64,000 nucleotides of DNA, from positions 1 to 64,000 of the forward strand of contig JARBJD010000112.1 of NCBI GenBank assembly GCA_033064195.1, given 5' to 3'. This DNA comes from Blattamonas nauphoetae (lineage: Eukaryota > Preaxostyla > Oxymonadida). The translations under genes were made by a program, and so were the position numbers. Below, piece by piece: positions 45,654-56,367 of this stretch. The notes beneath the pieces were generated by a model. It worked only from the letters and a program-made list of their open reading frames with translations, was not told where the DNA came from and did not search any database. Numbering within the stretch: the first letter of the stretch is position 1; each line of letters begins with the position of its first letter.

Positions 45654-48600
45654 ATGACGACGGTTAACTATATCCTTCAAGTATATCCATTTTTATGCAT
45701 TTTCTGGCTTCAATTTTACCTTTTTTTCAGGGAAATGTCGTCATCAAGTCACCAGGGAGGAACCATCATGAAAAGCGCTGGGCGACCCTAACAGCAAAGC
45801 GCTTGGCAATTTTTAAAGCGGAAACCAATTTGGTATCGTTTTCCAACACATTGAAACCTTCAGGTTGCGCTTCACACCATTCCTCTATTGTCGCTCAAAG
45901 AAGTCATGCTGGACCAGAAGACCCATGATGTAGTTTTGTTGTCGGAAGGTTCAATGTATTCATTCCATGCTAAACAAGCCAATGAAACGACACAATGGTT
46001 GGATGAAATTCAAAAAACGTGGCAAAAGGCCGTATGATTCTCAATGCTATTTTTCTCTTGACATCATGGTGCCTTTCCATCTTTTCTTGCCTTCCGTGTT
46101 TTTGCTGCATTCTTAATGTGTTTTCTCACAATTTTCTGTGAGATGGATGCAATTTCTTATCGTGATTGACTCACATCTCATCTCTCACCTCTCTGTTTGA
46201 GAAATCCAGATCGATGAAAGTAGTATCGAATTTGCAAAACATGAAGAAGCTGTCATCATTATTCAACGATTTTGGAGAGCTTACCAAGTACGAAAGAATG
46301 AAGGCGCTGTTCTCCATGAACACCTTCGCCGCTTCCGTGCAGCACGTACTATCCAACGTATATAAAACACTTCCTGACTTTTTTGAACGTTTTTATTTGG
46401 GATCACCGCAATTTTATCATTATTTATTCATCATTCCGACAAAACATTCAACACATTCCCACAGGAGCATATCGTAGCTACAACAGGCGAAAAGTGACTG
46501 GAGCTTCGGGAACAACTATGGTTTGCGTTCTTTTTCCCTCTATTTTTCCGATTAGAGTGGTAAAAGGATGACATTAGCCGAAATTGTCGAGTTTCAAGCC
46601 AATCACATTCCAATGGATATCATTGACTATGTCATTGTTTTCAGAACGACTTCTCGCAAGATTGAGCATGAAAATCAACAAAAAGAAAAGAAAGATCAAC
46701 AACAGCATCAGGAAGTCTGTTCATTTATTTCATCTCACTTCTCTGTCTCGTTCACCCAGATGGAACTCAAACCCGCCCCAACATTCGAGCGTGATCCGTA
46801 TCCTTTTGCAACCAGAAGGCCTCAGTTTGAAACCAAGTCATCGAAGAAGAAGAAAGGACGAAAGAAAGTTGAACGAGTCAAGCAAAACGCGAAAGAGAAG
46901 GATCAACCAAAATACGATGACGAAGACGATGTCGGACTAACGTGCTTTGGGAAACCAGATCGGACAATGCGAGAGATCAAGAAAGTGCAAAACTTGATCG
47001 TCTCCAAACTAAAAGCGAAGAACTTGGGAGTGGATTTGAGGGGAAGCAGCGATGGCAAATTAACCTTCCTCAGAATCTCCGCGTCGTTCGAGGCTTTGTG
47101 TGCTGAGGCAGAACGATTCAAGCTCCGAAAGATCTTGAAACCAGAGGCTGTGACAGTGGAAGGTTGCGATGTGGTGGAGTTCACTGTCTCGCAGCGGAAT
47201 GACTTTGATGGGATCGATCATCCGACAACATTCTTCTTCCCAGCTGAACGGAAACGACTTGTCTGGCGTCTCCTCACCTCCATCGAAGTGAACTCAGACG
47301 AGAAGTTTGGGTCGCTGCGATATGGCGACAACCTCATTCCACGAGCCATTGCGACGGGGTATGCTGAATCCATCTTCCCAATGCAGAACATCAAGCCGAT
47401 GAACGCGCTGAAGGACGAGTGGAAGAAGCTGTCACTCAACCCTCCTGTCCCGTCCATCGCATCCTACTTCGGAGAAAAGATCGCTGTCCAGTTCCTCTTC
47501 TCTGGGTTCTACGCGAAGTGGCTGATCTTCATTGCCATCATGGGACTGATTGGGTTCATCATCGGGATGATCAATCCGGGAGGGACCGGGCGAGCTGTGG
47601 AGGCTTCCGTTTTGGCGATCATCATGCTCGTCTGGGTCTCTCTCTTCGACAAATCCTGGGCCAGGAAACAGAACATCCGCAAAATTGATTCAGGATCCAT
47701 CACCCAACGCGAGCCTCAGTTTGTCAGACCGTTGTTCAAGGGGAAGGTTCAGTTTGACCCGAGCACAGGGAAGAATGAGCGTTTCTACCCTCGCCGGATG
47801 CGGTTTTGGCGGCAGGTTCTGTCGTGGTTCATTACACTCCTCTTCATTTGTGTGTCTGTGGGCGCACAGTTCTGCACTGTCTTCTTCGAACGTGACATTG
47901 CTCTTGCTGTGTCAGGGAATCCATCCAGCGGAACTCCAACCTTCTTCGGATCACTCCTCCCTGCGATGCTGGCGGGAATTCTGTCGATGGTTCTGTGGAC
48001 GATTTATGGACGAGTTGCACAGACATTGACAGCGTTTGAGAATTTTCGGACAGCAAATCAACACGAGACGCACTACGCAATAAAAATGGTGGTGTTCCTG
48101 CTGTTCAACAATTTCTTCTCTATTTTCCAAATCATCTTCGGGAACAATCCTTTTTTGATGGACGATGCAACCGAAAGTGCGCTCTGCACACGCGTCGACA
48201 TCAGAATCACCGTTTTACTCATCTTTCAGTTTATCAAACGACAAGTGGGACACAACATCCTCCCCAACATTATCGGCACACTGAAGGAAAAAAAGAGGAA
48301 ACGACAAAATGCAGGATATGAGAAGGTCAAGGCTGAACTGAAGGCGATTGAAAAGGATGTGGAAAGGAGGAAGAGAGGAGAGGACAAGAGAGACAAGCTT
48401 GCGCAAGAGAAAGCAAATCGAGAAGCGGAAGAAGATGAGGAAGACTCAGCAGCGAAGGAACAGAAAGCGGACGAGTCAAGTGATCTCGATGACGAAGAAG
48501 ATGACGAAGCATACATTGCACGAAAGATGGCCCAGCTGGAGCAAGAAAAGCAAGAGCAGGCGAGAAAACAAGAAGAGGCGAAGAAGGAGGCAGAGGAGGA

Positions 48601-49429
48601 AGAGTTTGTTGCTGTTGTTCCACGTGCACTGATGAAAGCATTGCAGGATAAGAAAGAAGAGTTCGCGGCAGTCTCGGAATCTCATCGCAAGCAGAAGAAC
48701 GAGTACGAAATTGAGATGAACAAGGGACGCTACGACCACCTCAACCAATACCTCGACATGTTCAACTACCTTGTCTTCATTGTGTTCTTCTCCTGCGTCA
48801 CCTCCCTCTCTGCTCTCGTCTCTCTCATTTCCACTCTTTTGGACACCCTGTCTGCTCGTTATAAGGTTTCTTCTTTCCCTTTTTCTGTCCATCTTGCTTT
48901 CTCCTGTTCTTCAGCTCCTCCATCTGAAGCAGCGGCCAATTCCAACCCAACACCCAAACACTGGATGGTTACGTGGGTCACTCAGTCTTATTTCATGGCT
49001 AGGGATTGTGATCAATGTGGGGATCCTTTTCTTCGTCTTCAAGACCGACCTCACAAATCTCGTCCTCTCGATCTCAAAACAGACGATGAGTAAAAACGAG
49101 CTGAACGCGATCCAAATCATCGTCCTTATTGTTATTGAGAATGTTGCATTGTTGATCAAAGCTCTCCCAAGCATTTTCATCCCCGACATTCCAAAGAAGA
49201 CACGCGATGCAATCAGGAAAGATGAGGTCTGACGTCATTTTCAATTATCTTCTTTTTTCAGCGTATGCATGAGGATGTGATTGCTCAGTACAAGGAAAGA
49301 GAGAGAATTGAACGGGATAAAGCGTTCTGTGAACAAGCGATAAAGGAATACAAAAGGAGGGAGGAGGAGAAGAAGAAAGAAAGAATCAAACAGATGCAGA
49401 GGGATCTGGAGAAACGGAAGAGAGTCTAA
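45654..49429 (+). CDS. PH domain - IQ motifs - anoctamin (TMEM16) fusion protein, 1075 aa
   Basis: Nine exons join in one frame (introns 45663-45730, 45833-45863, 46032-46209, 46358-46464, 46521-46555, 46715-46759, 48866-48914, 49227-49261) to 1075 residues. Residues 1-90 form a PH domain (GNVVIKSPGRNHHEKRWATL, then MYSFHAKQANETTQWLDEI). Residues about 95-160 hold two IQ motifs (IIIQRFWRAYQVRK; TIQRAYRSYNRRK) that would bind calmodulin. The anoctamin part follows, with the pre-helix SYFGEKIAVQFLFSGFYAKW, about ten membrane helices, a very acidic/Lys-rich loop (48350-48700) and ENVALLIKALPSIFIPDIPKK near the end. Anoctamins are Ca2+-activated scramblases or chloride channels. The two halves could be separate genes if the joins at 46463-46760 are wrong. 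The last exon is partly copied in the inverted repeat. Confidence 0.7.
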
Positions 49430-49728
49430 AACAGGACAAGGGAGTGAATGGACGGGAGCCCTTGATTTCGATGGATTTTTATTTCCAGGCTTGTATCTCT
49501 TCAGGATTTTCTTCATTTTCATTTGATTGTCGGCAATCGTTTATTTTGACCATTTCAGTCTCAGTTTCTTCATTATTCGTATTATTTCACGTTTTTACTT
49601 GTTGTCGAGTCATTTTTGGAACAATAAGCGAAATACAAGAAAATGTGTGTGTGAAACGTGTCGATGTCTTGAATCGACAGAAATGATGACCACAAAGATT
49701 AAACTAAAACAGAGAATCTTTCCATGAT

Positions 49729-50215
49729 CTAGTATCCTCCCGTCTGTTCAACTGAAGCATCAATCATGTCGCCATCTTCCATGTCAAGCTAAAATATGTT
49801 TCAATGTTCAGATATTCATATAGAAAAATCCCTTTCAAACAAAAATAATCAAAACCTTTTCGGGTGTATCAGTGGGCTTCAGTCTGTTACCATCGAACCT
49901 GAGAAAAATTCATAGCACAAGAAAACAATTCAAAATCTTCACAAATTTCAATCTCATACATGAATCGAACAGAGGCTGGAATCAGGTTTTCTCGTGTGCA
50001 ATAAGCATCCATAAGCTTCTTCAGTGCTGTGTTCTTCTTGATTTTGAAGTAGACTTCCTCTGAACATCAAAATGTTAATGCGTGTTGATTGAAAGTTCAC
50101 AGCCAGATTTCATCGCAATAAAAACAATTCATGACTAGCAAGAAATCATACCGCCAGTAGCACTACGGACCTTCACATTCAGATGCACAGTTTTGTCAGT
50201 TGCAGTATCAGTCAT
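49729..50215 (-). CDS. SUMO: SUMO, left copy (88 aa)
   Basis: Four exons (50215-50152, 50059-49960, 49898-49856, 49788-49729) encode 88 residues identical to the right copy at 52710. The ubiquitin fold of SUMO is plain: VHLNVKVRSATGEEVYFKI, KKLMDAYCTRENL, VRFMFDGNRLKPTDTPEKLDM, then EQTGG before a single terminal Tyr. A SUMO protease must remove that Tyr to expose the conjugating Gly-Gly. The N-terminal tail is very short and has no obvious psi-K-x-E SUMOylation site. SUMO modifies nuclear proteins. The gene faces away from the coiled-coil gene at 50876, with the Mutator-like insertion in between. Confidence 0.95.
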
Positions 50216-50310
50216 CGTTATTTTCGGGTTTTAGGATAATGGTTGTGATCAAGATTGAGAAGAGCAATAGTCATTAGTCCACACTTCTTGTAGATATTTG
50301 ACTCTATCCC

Positions 50311-50791
50311 GGCACAAGTTGACTTTCTGGGCCAAAGGTGATCGATGTGTGTTATGATGGTGTTGTTCAACTATGCTCTCGTCTCATAAAAATGTCTCAC
50401 ATAAAGTTGAAAATTCGTATTCTTTTTGAAATAGTGTGATTAGTGTCGGGATCGTCTCAGAGAATGTCCCGATCTGGCGATCCGGTTTGATGAGGGCGAT
50501 CGGCGAACTCTATCACTTTCCATTTATGTTTTCCTGATTCATTTCATCATTATGTGTCATATTTTCTTACAATTTTTCAAAACACAATGACAGATCGTGG
50601 TTTATCGTGAAGTGACATTCTATGCCAGTTCCCCATTCAAGACACCAATTTTTTGGATGTGAACGTGCGGCGCGTTTGGCCTAGCGGTAGCCAACCCCTC
50701 TGTCGACTGTTGTACTCGGGGTTCGACTCCCGCCGAGCACAACTTTTTTGCCACTACTTAGAGTTTTTTGGCCCAGAAAGTCCACCCTTGC
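50311..50791. mobile_element. Mutator-like non-autonomous element, 481 bp, 9-bp target duplication
   Basis: CTCTATCCC flanks the segment (50302-50310 and 50792-50800), while the right arm has a single CTCTATCCC at the matching site. The ends are 25-bp inverted repeats with 21 matches (left GCACAAGTTGACTTTCTGGG, right GCAAGGGTGGACTTTCTGGG read inward). A 9-bp duplication with such ends fits Mutator-like elements. No transposase is present. It carries a tRNA-like sequence. Because only one arm has it, the insertion is younger than the inverted duplication. Confidence 0.8.
50665..50749 (+). other. tRNA-like sequence with pol III promoter boxes
   Basis: An exact A box (TGGCCTAGCGG, 50677-50687) and B box (GGTTCGACTCC, 50720-50730) lie at normal tRNA spacing, and a T6 terminator follows at 50744. 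Numbering from the boxes puts CT-GTC-GA in the anticodon loop, which would read Asp. The acceptor (CGAGCAC on the 3' side) and anticodon stems pair poorly with their 5' sides, so this is more likely a tRNA-derived sequence than a working tRNA. Confidence 0.35.
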
Positions 50792-50875
50792 CTCTATCCC
50801 ATTCAATTGAGATAACGTCACTTTTTGGTCGTTGCTTTTCGCCCATCGATTGGTTTTTCAGATCCGTCATGAGTG

Positions 50876-52167
50876 ATGGAAGGTTTCACCCCTTCACAAT
50901 CGATGCCCGCTGGGCAACGCAGTCGTTTACAACAGAAAAAATACGCTGAAGAACTCAGACAGCAAATCGCTGACAAAAAATCCCGCCAACTTCAAAACAT
51001 TGTCAACTCTCGGCAAGAAGACGTGAAACTCTCTCAACAAACGACTCTCATGAATTCTTTTGGTGGTTCTCATGCTTCCCTATCGAAAAGTGCTTCACCT
51101 CAAGTTCCCAACCTTTCACCAAACTCCACCGATTCTCAAACAGACCAGACGGCCTATATTCCCACATACACAAACCAAAAATCAACTAAACCTCCCAAAG
51201 CTGTCATTTCATCTCATCCCCAAGTTGAATCTGATGAACAACATCAAATTATTCCTATTTCTCTCAAAGAAACCGCGACGCAGTCTACCTATGCTCTGGA
51301 GCTCAAAGCGCAGATGGCCGAACAAAGAAAACGTCGTATGCTTGCTAAACAAAAGGAAAAAGAGGAAAGATTGAGGGAGGATGATATCACTCGCCAATAT
51401 TTTGAAACACAGTATCAAAAGTCCCATCAAGTTTGATTACGCCTTTTTTCAAGTCTCCATCTCTTCAGAATCCTTCTTCAATGCAAGTGGATGATTCTTC
51501 TGATCATTTTCCCCCGAAAACTTCTCAAGCATCTCCAAATCAATCGCAACAAGTTAGACCACTATCTCCTCCCTCACAACCACCATCTATCCCGCAGCCA
51601 CAACAAACCATCCCATTATCCCCTCCCTCACTACCGCCATCTCTCCCCCAGACCTCTTCTCCTTTATCAAGATCTGGTTTACCCAAAAATGATCATTCTT
51701 CACCCCTCCCTGAACGGATGGTCAATCATTCGACGTCTCCTCCCTCATTCACACCATCACACTCTCATAAATCACATCACACAAGGAAGCATCGTAGAAG
51801 ACATCACCACGACACCAAAAAAGAGGAAAAGACGCAGGAACAAGATGATGTGGAGGAAATTGAGCGATTGCGTCAAGTCCAGTTTCTCTTGGATGAACGA
51901 AGAAAGTCGAAGCTAAATGAAATGAACATGCAAATCCAACAACTCCACTCCACAATCCCTTCTTCCACATTTGACACTCTTCAGAAGCAGATACTTGCCC
52001 AACAATCACAGACAATCGCGGAAGAATACGGAACATCGCAGTATCAACCGTCCTCGCTCCTCTCTCGCTCGTACGGACCTCGTACATCAAAGCCGACTGT
52101 CCTCTCACCAGTCGATCATTCCAGACGGCACCACTATAAACAACCTGTGAGCTCCAACTTTGATTAG
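50876..52167 (+). CDS. Coiled-coil protein with Y-A-x-E-L-x-x-Q motifs (418 aa)
   Basis: Two exons joined across intron 51431-51468 (38 nt) give 418 residues from the ATG at 50876. Two helical segments repeat the pattern K-x-Y-A-x-E-L-x-x-Q-(I/M)-x-x-(K/R)-x-x-R (KKYAEELRQQIADKKSRQ and STYALELKAQMAEQRKRR), as found in microtubule or centrosome proteins such as CSPP1 and CCDC66. The comparison is by pattern only. A Pro/Ser/Gln-rich linker, a His/Arg/Lys-rich stretch (HKSHHTRKHRRRHHH) and a last helix (EIERLRQVQFLLDERRKSK) follow. The first 102 codons lie in the inverted-repeat arm and are duplicated on the minus strand at 52539; the rest is the spacer between the arms. Confidence 0.65.
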
Positions 52168-52539
52168 CACCAATATTTCTTTCTGTTCGGTTCTTATCTT
52201 GTGTCCCAAGTCGTCCTCGAGTTCATTAGCGTATTTTTGGTTTGTGTATGTGGGAATATAGGCCGTCTGGTCTGTTTGAGAATCGGTGGAGTTTGGTGAA
52301 AGGTTGGGAACTTGAGGTGAAGCACTTTTCGATAGGGAAGCATGAGAACCACCAAAAGAATTCATGAGAGTCGTTTGTTGAGAGAGTTTCACGTCTTCTT
52401 GCCGAGAGTTGACAATGTTTTGAAGTTGGCGGGATTTTTTGTCAGCGATTTGCTGTCTGAGTTCTTCAGCGTATTTTTTCTGTTGTAAACGACTGCGTTG
52501 CCCAGCGGGCATCGATTGTGAAGGGGTGAAACCTTCCAT
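52105..52539 (-). pseudogene. Truncated inverted copy of the coiled-coil gene
   Basis: From the minus-strand ATG at 52539 the first 102 codons equal the gene at 50876. At 52233 the duplicated arm ends, and the frame runs on into spacer sequence for 42 unrelated codons (starting YANELEDD), stopping at 52105. Its tail lies antisense to the last 63 bases of the intact gene. It could still be expressed as a short chimera. Confidence 0.75.
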
Positions 52540-52709
52540 CACTCATGACGGATCTGAAAAACCAATCGATGGGCGAAAAGCAACGACCAAAAAGTGACGT
52601 TATCTCAATTGAATGGGATAGAGTCAAATATCTACAAGAAGTGTGGACTAATGACTATTGCTCTTCTCAATCTTGATCACAACCATTATCCTAAAACCCG
52701 AAAATAACG

Positions 52710-53196
52710 ATGACTGATACTGCAACTGACAAAACTGTGCATCTGAATGTGAAGGTCCGTAGTGCTACTGGCGGTATGATTTCTTGCTAGTCATGAATTG
52801 TTTTTATTGCGATGAAATCTGGCTGTGAACTTTCAATCAACACGCATTAACATTTTGATGTTCAGAGGAAGTCTACTTCAAAATCAAGAAGAACACAGCA
52901 CTGAAGAAGCTTATGGATGCTTATTGCACACGAGAAAACCTGATTCCAGCCTCTGTTCGATTCATGTATGAGATTGAAATTTGTGAAGATTTTGAATTGT
53001 TTTCTTGTGCTATGAATTTTTCTCAGGTTCGATGGTAACAGACTGAAGCCCACTGATACACCCGAAAAGGTTTTGATTATTTTTGTTTGAAAGGGATTTT
53101 TCTATATGAATATCTGAACATTGAAACATATTTTAGCTTGACATGGAAGATGGCGACATGATTGATGCTTCAGTTGAACAGACGGGAGGATACTAG
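52710..53196 (+). CDS. SUMO: SUMO, right copy (88 aa)
   Basis: Four exons (52710-52773, 52866-52965, 53027-53069, 53137-53196; introns 92, 61 and 67 nt) encode the same 88 residues as the left copy. The exons and the introns I compared look identical. The upstream 170 bp match the left copy up to the Mutator-like insertion, which the right copy lacks. If both promoters are intact, SUMO dosage is doubled. The Gly-Gly-Tyr end and the beta-grasp landmarks are as described for the left copy. Confidence 0.95.
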
Positions 53197-53495
53197 ATCA
53201 TGGAAAGATTCTCTGTTTTAGTTTAATCTTTGTGGTCATCATTTCTGTCGATTCAAGACATCGACACGTTTCACACACACATTTTCTTGTATTTCGCTTA
53301 TTGTTCCAAAAATGACTCGACAACAAGTAAAAACGTGAAATAATACGAATAATGAAGAAACTGAGACTGAAATGGTCAAAATAAACGATTGCCGACAATC
53401 AAATGAAAATGAAGAAAATCCTGAAGAGATACAAGCCTGGAAATAAAAATCCATCGAAATCAAGGGCTCCCGTCCATTCACTCCCTTGTCCTGTT

Positions 53496-53609
53496 TTAGA
53501 CTCTCTTCCGTTTCTCCAGATCCCTCTGCATCTGTTTGATTCTTTCTTTCTTCTTCTCCTCCTCCCTCCTTTTGTATTCCTTTATCGCTTGTTCACAGAA
53601 CGCTTTATC
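53496..53609 (-). pseudogene. Copied fragment of the anoctamin last exon
   Basis: The last 37 codons and stop of the anoctamin-fusion gene (Lys/Glu/Arg-rich, ending EKRKRV) are present here in inverted orientation as the outer edge of the right arm. Nothing upstream of 53609 on the minus strand belongs to that gene. Confidence 0.85.
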
Positions 53610-53744
53610 TCGTTGTGGCTGATATGTTCGCCATGTTTTCTTTGTATAGTTGAAGTGGGTATGTTCTGGAAAACTGAATCAATGAAAAGATTCATAAGAA
53701 AGAGTTGGAACGCATAAAAAAGCAAGGCTGGGTTGGTCAGTTCC

Positions 53745-56242
53745 TTACCACTTCCTTTTACTTTTCTTGATCTTCCTTTGGACAATCTGCATCGAACCGA
53801 GGATGACCCCACTCTTCTTCTTCACAGATTCTGGCGAGTAGATGGTTAGCATGTGTCTTTGCTCGACACAGACAAGAGAAATAAAGACGAAGGTGTGGAG
53901 GATGACTGCAATCGAGAATAATTCCCATGAATGAAGAAACAACGAGAACCCGTACATCCAGAGGGGCGAGAGGGTGGCGTATGGGTGGTTGACAAAGTGG
54001 AACACGCCCGTCTGGTGGAGCGGAGGGGTGATTGACTTTGGGTTAGTGATGTACGACAGTGGGTGGACAAAGAAGTCCCCGTAGAACTTCCCAAACACCC
54101 CGATCTCTTGGAAGGTTTGGAGAGTCACAACAATTGAGAGGAGGACCATGAACAGGCTGAGACTGGACAGGCCGCCGTATGAAGCGAAAGCAGACACAAG
54201 AAACATGACGTATGGATGCTGCGAGGAGGGAGCAGCGTCGAGTGCCTCTTTCTTAAAGAAGAGGAGGGACGTGATGAAGAAGGAGACGGCCTTGAGCGAT
54301 GAGACAAGATCGTGATGTTCTTGAAATTGTTTGAATGCTCTCACATTGGCGAGGTTTCTCTTCCAATCAGGAGAAAGAAGAGCAGGCAATCGAACTGCCA
54401 ACCAGATGGGAAGGTGGGAGCGTTTAGGTGATTGGCCCATAGAATTGATTGATTTTGTGGGTGTGCCCATTGGATCGTTGTTTTGGTTCGGCCGTAGATC
54501 TCCAAATCCGAGCATATCCGACTGTTCTGTGAGCGTCATCGCAGGACTTGCGAGTGGTGACATATCCGGAGTGAGCTCGGGAGTGAAGGGTGTGCCTGTG
54601 TTGTATAGGGTGTGTGTCTGTGCTTGACTTTGGAGTTTTCGTGATTGTGTTGTCAGGATCATTCCAATTCCAAAGGTTTCATAAGCTGCGATGATGATGG
54701 TAATCAAGCTAAAGCAGAGAAGAACTGAGTTGGTCGGCTGGAGGAGCACAGCAAGACAGATCACGATGAGAGATGTGAGAGCGTCCAAGTGGAGTGTCCT
54801 TCTCTCTTTGGAAAAGGAAGAATCATCGATTGGAATTTGGGAGGTTCTGCCCTGGCGAAATCCAAATGTCTCCCAGAAGAGTCTTAGCTTCGTGCGGAAC
54901 TCCTTGAACCTCCCTTTGTCATTGGCGTCCGAACAGAACTGCCCAACGATGGTTTCGAATGTTGGCTGGAAACATTCACAACTCTTCAATTCTGTGACTC
55001 CGAACGGAATATCCGTTTGGGCAGCTGATGGTGTTTGCTGACATTTGTCTTCTTCAGACGATGTTTGTGCTTCTTCCTCTTTCTTGTCCGACGACGATTT
55101 AGGATGAGGCTTTTCGGGTGCTTTGTGGACGCAATAGCAGGCTGGACATTCACATTCTTCTTCATCGACACCAACATAGTCGTAGAGAAGTGGGCCGGAG
55201 TGATGGCACACACACGCGCATGCTGGTTTGCCGGAATCAAGACCAGTTTCAGCAAAATGACGAAGGACTTTCCCAGCATCAGCCAAGTGGACTGGCTTTG
55301 CTTCTTCATCAGTCGATCCGTATGTCCGTTCGATATGTGGTTCCTCAAAGCAATACAAGAACACCATTTGGAGAAGGTGCCCGATCATTGCGAAGAGGAA
55401 GACGACGCGTGAGCGAGCGATGATAGCAACCCCATAATACGACGTATATCCAATGGTATACATGGGGTGAGGGACACAATTATAAATCCCGTCGAAGGTC
55501 AAGTTCTGCTTCACTCTGAAAAAGAAATCTCCGTAGAACCAGGCATAGGCTCCAACAACTGTATGGGCATCTTCTTTGGTGTAATAGTTAAGGAGAACCA
55601 GGAAAACGCCAAAGATATCCCATATAAGATGGAACCAGACAGATATGGTTGATGATGAAACTGGTGTGTCAACTTCCTGTGATGAGAATAATTTCGTATA
55701 TCGCGAGAAATCAGCACAGTGGTATGCCATAACTCCAAACGAAAAGCCGTCCATCCACAATGTAAGGGTTTCCAAATGTTTGAATACAAGCCATGTGTTG
55801 AAACAAGCCGGATAATCTTCTCTTTTGTAGCCTGGCGGTGAACCGGTTTCCATCAGATAGACGAGGAATTTACCAGTCATAGACAATTCTCCATCGGAAT
55901 TTGGGGTTGTGTGATGGGTTATATACTGAGTGTATGAATAATGGAGAGAGAAAATACCTTCTCAAGTTTGCGAGATTTGGACTGGCGGTCAAGGAGAAAT
56001 CCAAGACCAATATTGTATCCAATTCGCCAAAACAGATACATGCAGATATAAAAGATGGTCGGAGTTTGGGTGAACAACTCCAGGCAAACAAGAAGGGTGC
56101 ACAGAAAAAGAGCAATCCACTCGAATATAGACGCTCGGGTTGGGTTTAATGCTTGTAGCTCAGAATAAACAGGTGGGAGAACAAATTCAGAACCATCATC
56201 TGCAATTCCCTTGAGAAGGCCGGAGGAATCGTCAGAATCCAT
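53745..56242 (-). CDS. CHO2: Phosphatidylethanolamine N-methyltransferase, CHO2 type (821 aa)
   Basis: The enzyme methylates phosphatidylethanolamine with S-adenosylmethionine towards phosphatidylcholine. One 32-nt intron (55957-55926) joins the N-terminal exon to the main exon, giving 821 residues. Two related methyltransferase halves are visible, as in fungal CHO2. In the first, WFYGDFFFRVKQNLTFDGI is followed by PHPMYTIGYTSYYG and FEEPHIERTYG. In the second, FYGDFFVHPLSYI is followed by GVFHFVNHPYATLSPLW. Around ten membrane helices lie in both halves. A soluble insert (about 55330-54850) is Cys/Lys/Glu-rich (CACVCHHSG, CECPACYC), a possible metal-binding patch not typical of the family. 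The start MDSDDSSG at 56242 is preferred over an earlier hydrophobic Met. Confidence 0.88.
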
Positions 56243-56367
56243 AAGATTATAAAAAAATGAAAGGGTAAGAGTCACCTAGTCGAATCTCATCGATTCCCAA
56301 AAGATACTGTTTTTTCAATGTAAAATTAAAAATCCAAGGTGAGATGAGTTTCGAATAACAAAACCAG

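Larger units (their letters stand above)
49316..51182 (+). repeat. Left arm of a large inverted duplication
   Basis: This 1867-bp arm is the reverse complement of 52233-53609, except for 490 bp at 50302-50791, which the right arm lacks. Outside that segment I found no mismatch in the stretches I compared. It carries the last 114 bp of the anoctamin gene, a SUMO gene (minus) and the 5' part of a coiled-coil gene (plus). Confidence 0.93.
52233..53609 (-). repeat. Right arm of the large inverted duplication
   Basis: This 1377-bp arm is the reverse complement of the left arm without the 490-bp insertion. The inner break follows AACCAAAAAT and the outer break precedes GATAAAGCG (as read on the left arm). 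The 1050-bp spacer (51183-52232) holds the 3' part of the coiled-coil gene. Confidence 0.93.

Noticed and set aside
46568-49093. Anoctamin as a stand-alone 841-residue single-exon protein
   Set aside because: Translation of the 46715-46759 and 48866-48914 stretches as coding breaks the family alignment. Splicing restores the ENxALLIK...IPDIPK end.
49316-53609. Inverted repeat as terminal repeats of one large transposon
   Set aside because: The arms contain ordinary host genes and the tail of the neighbouring anoctamin gene. There is no target duplication outside the arms and no transposase in the spacer.
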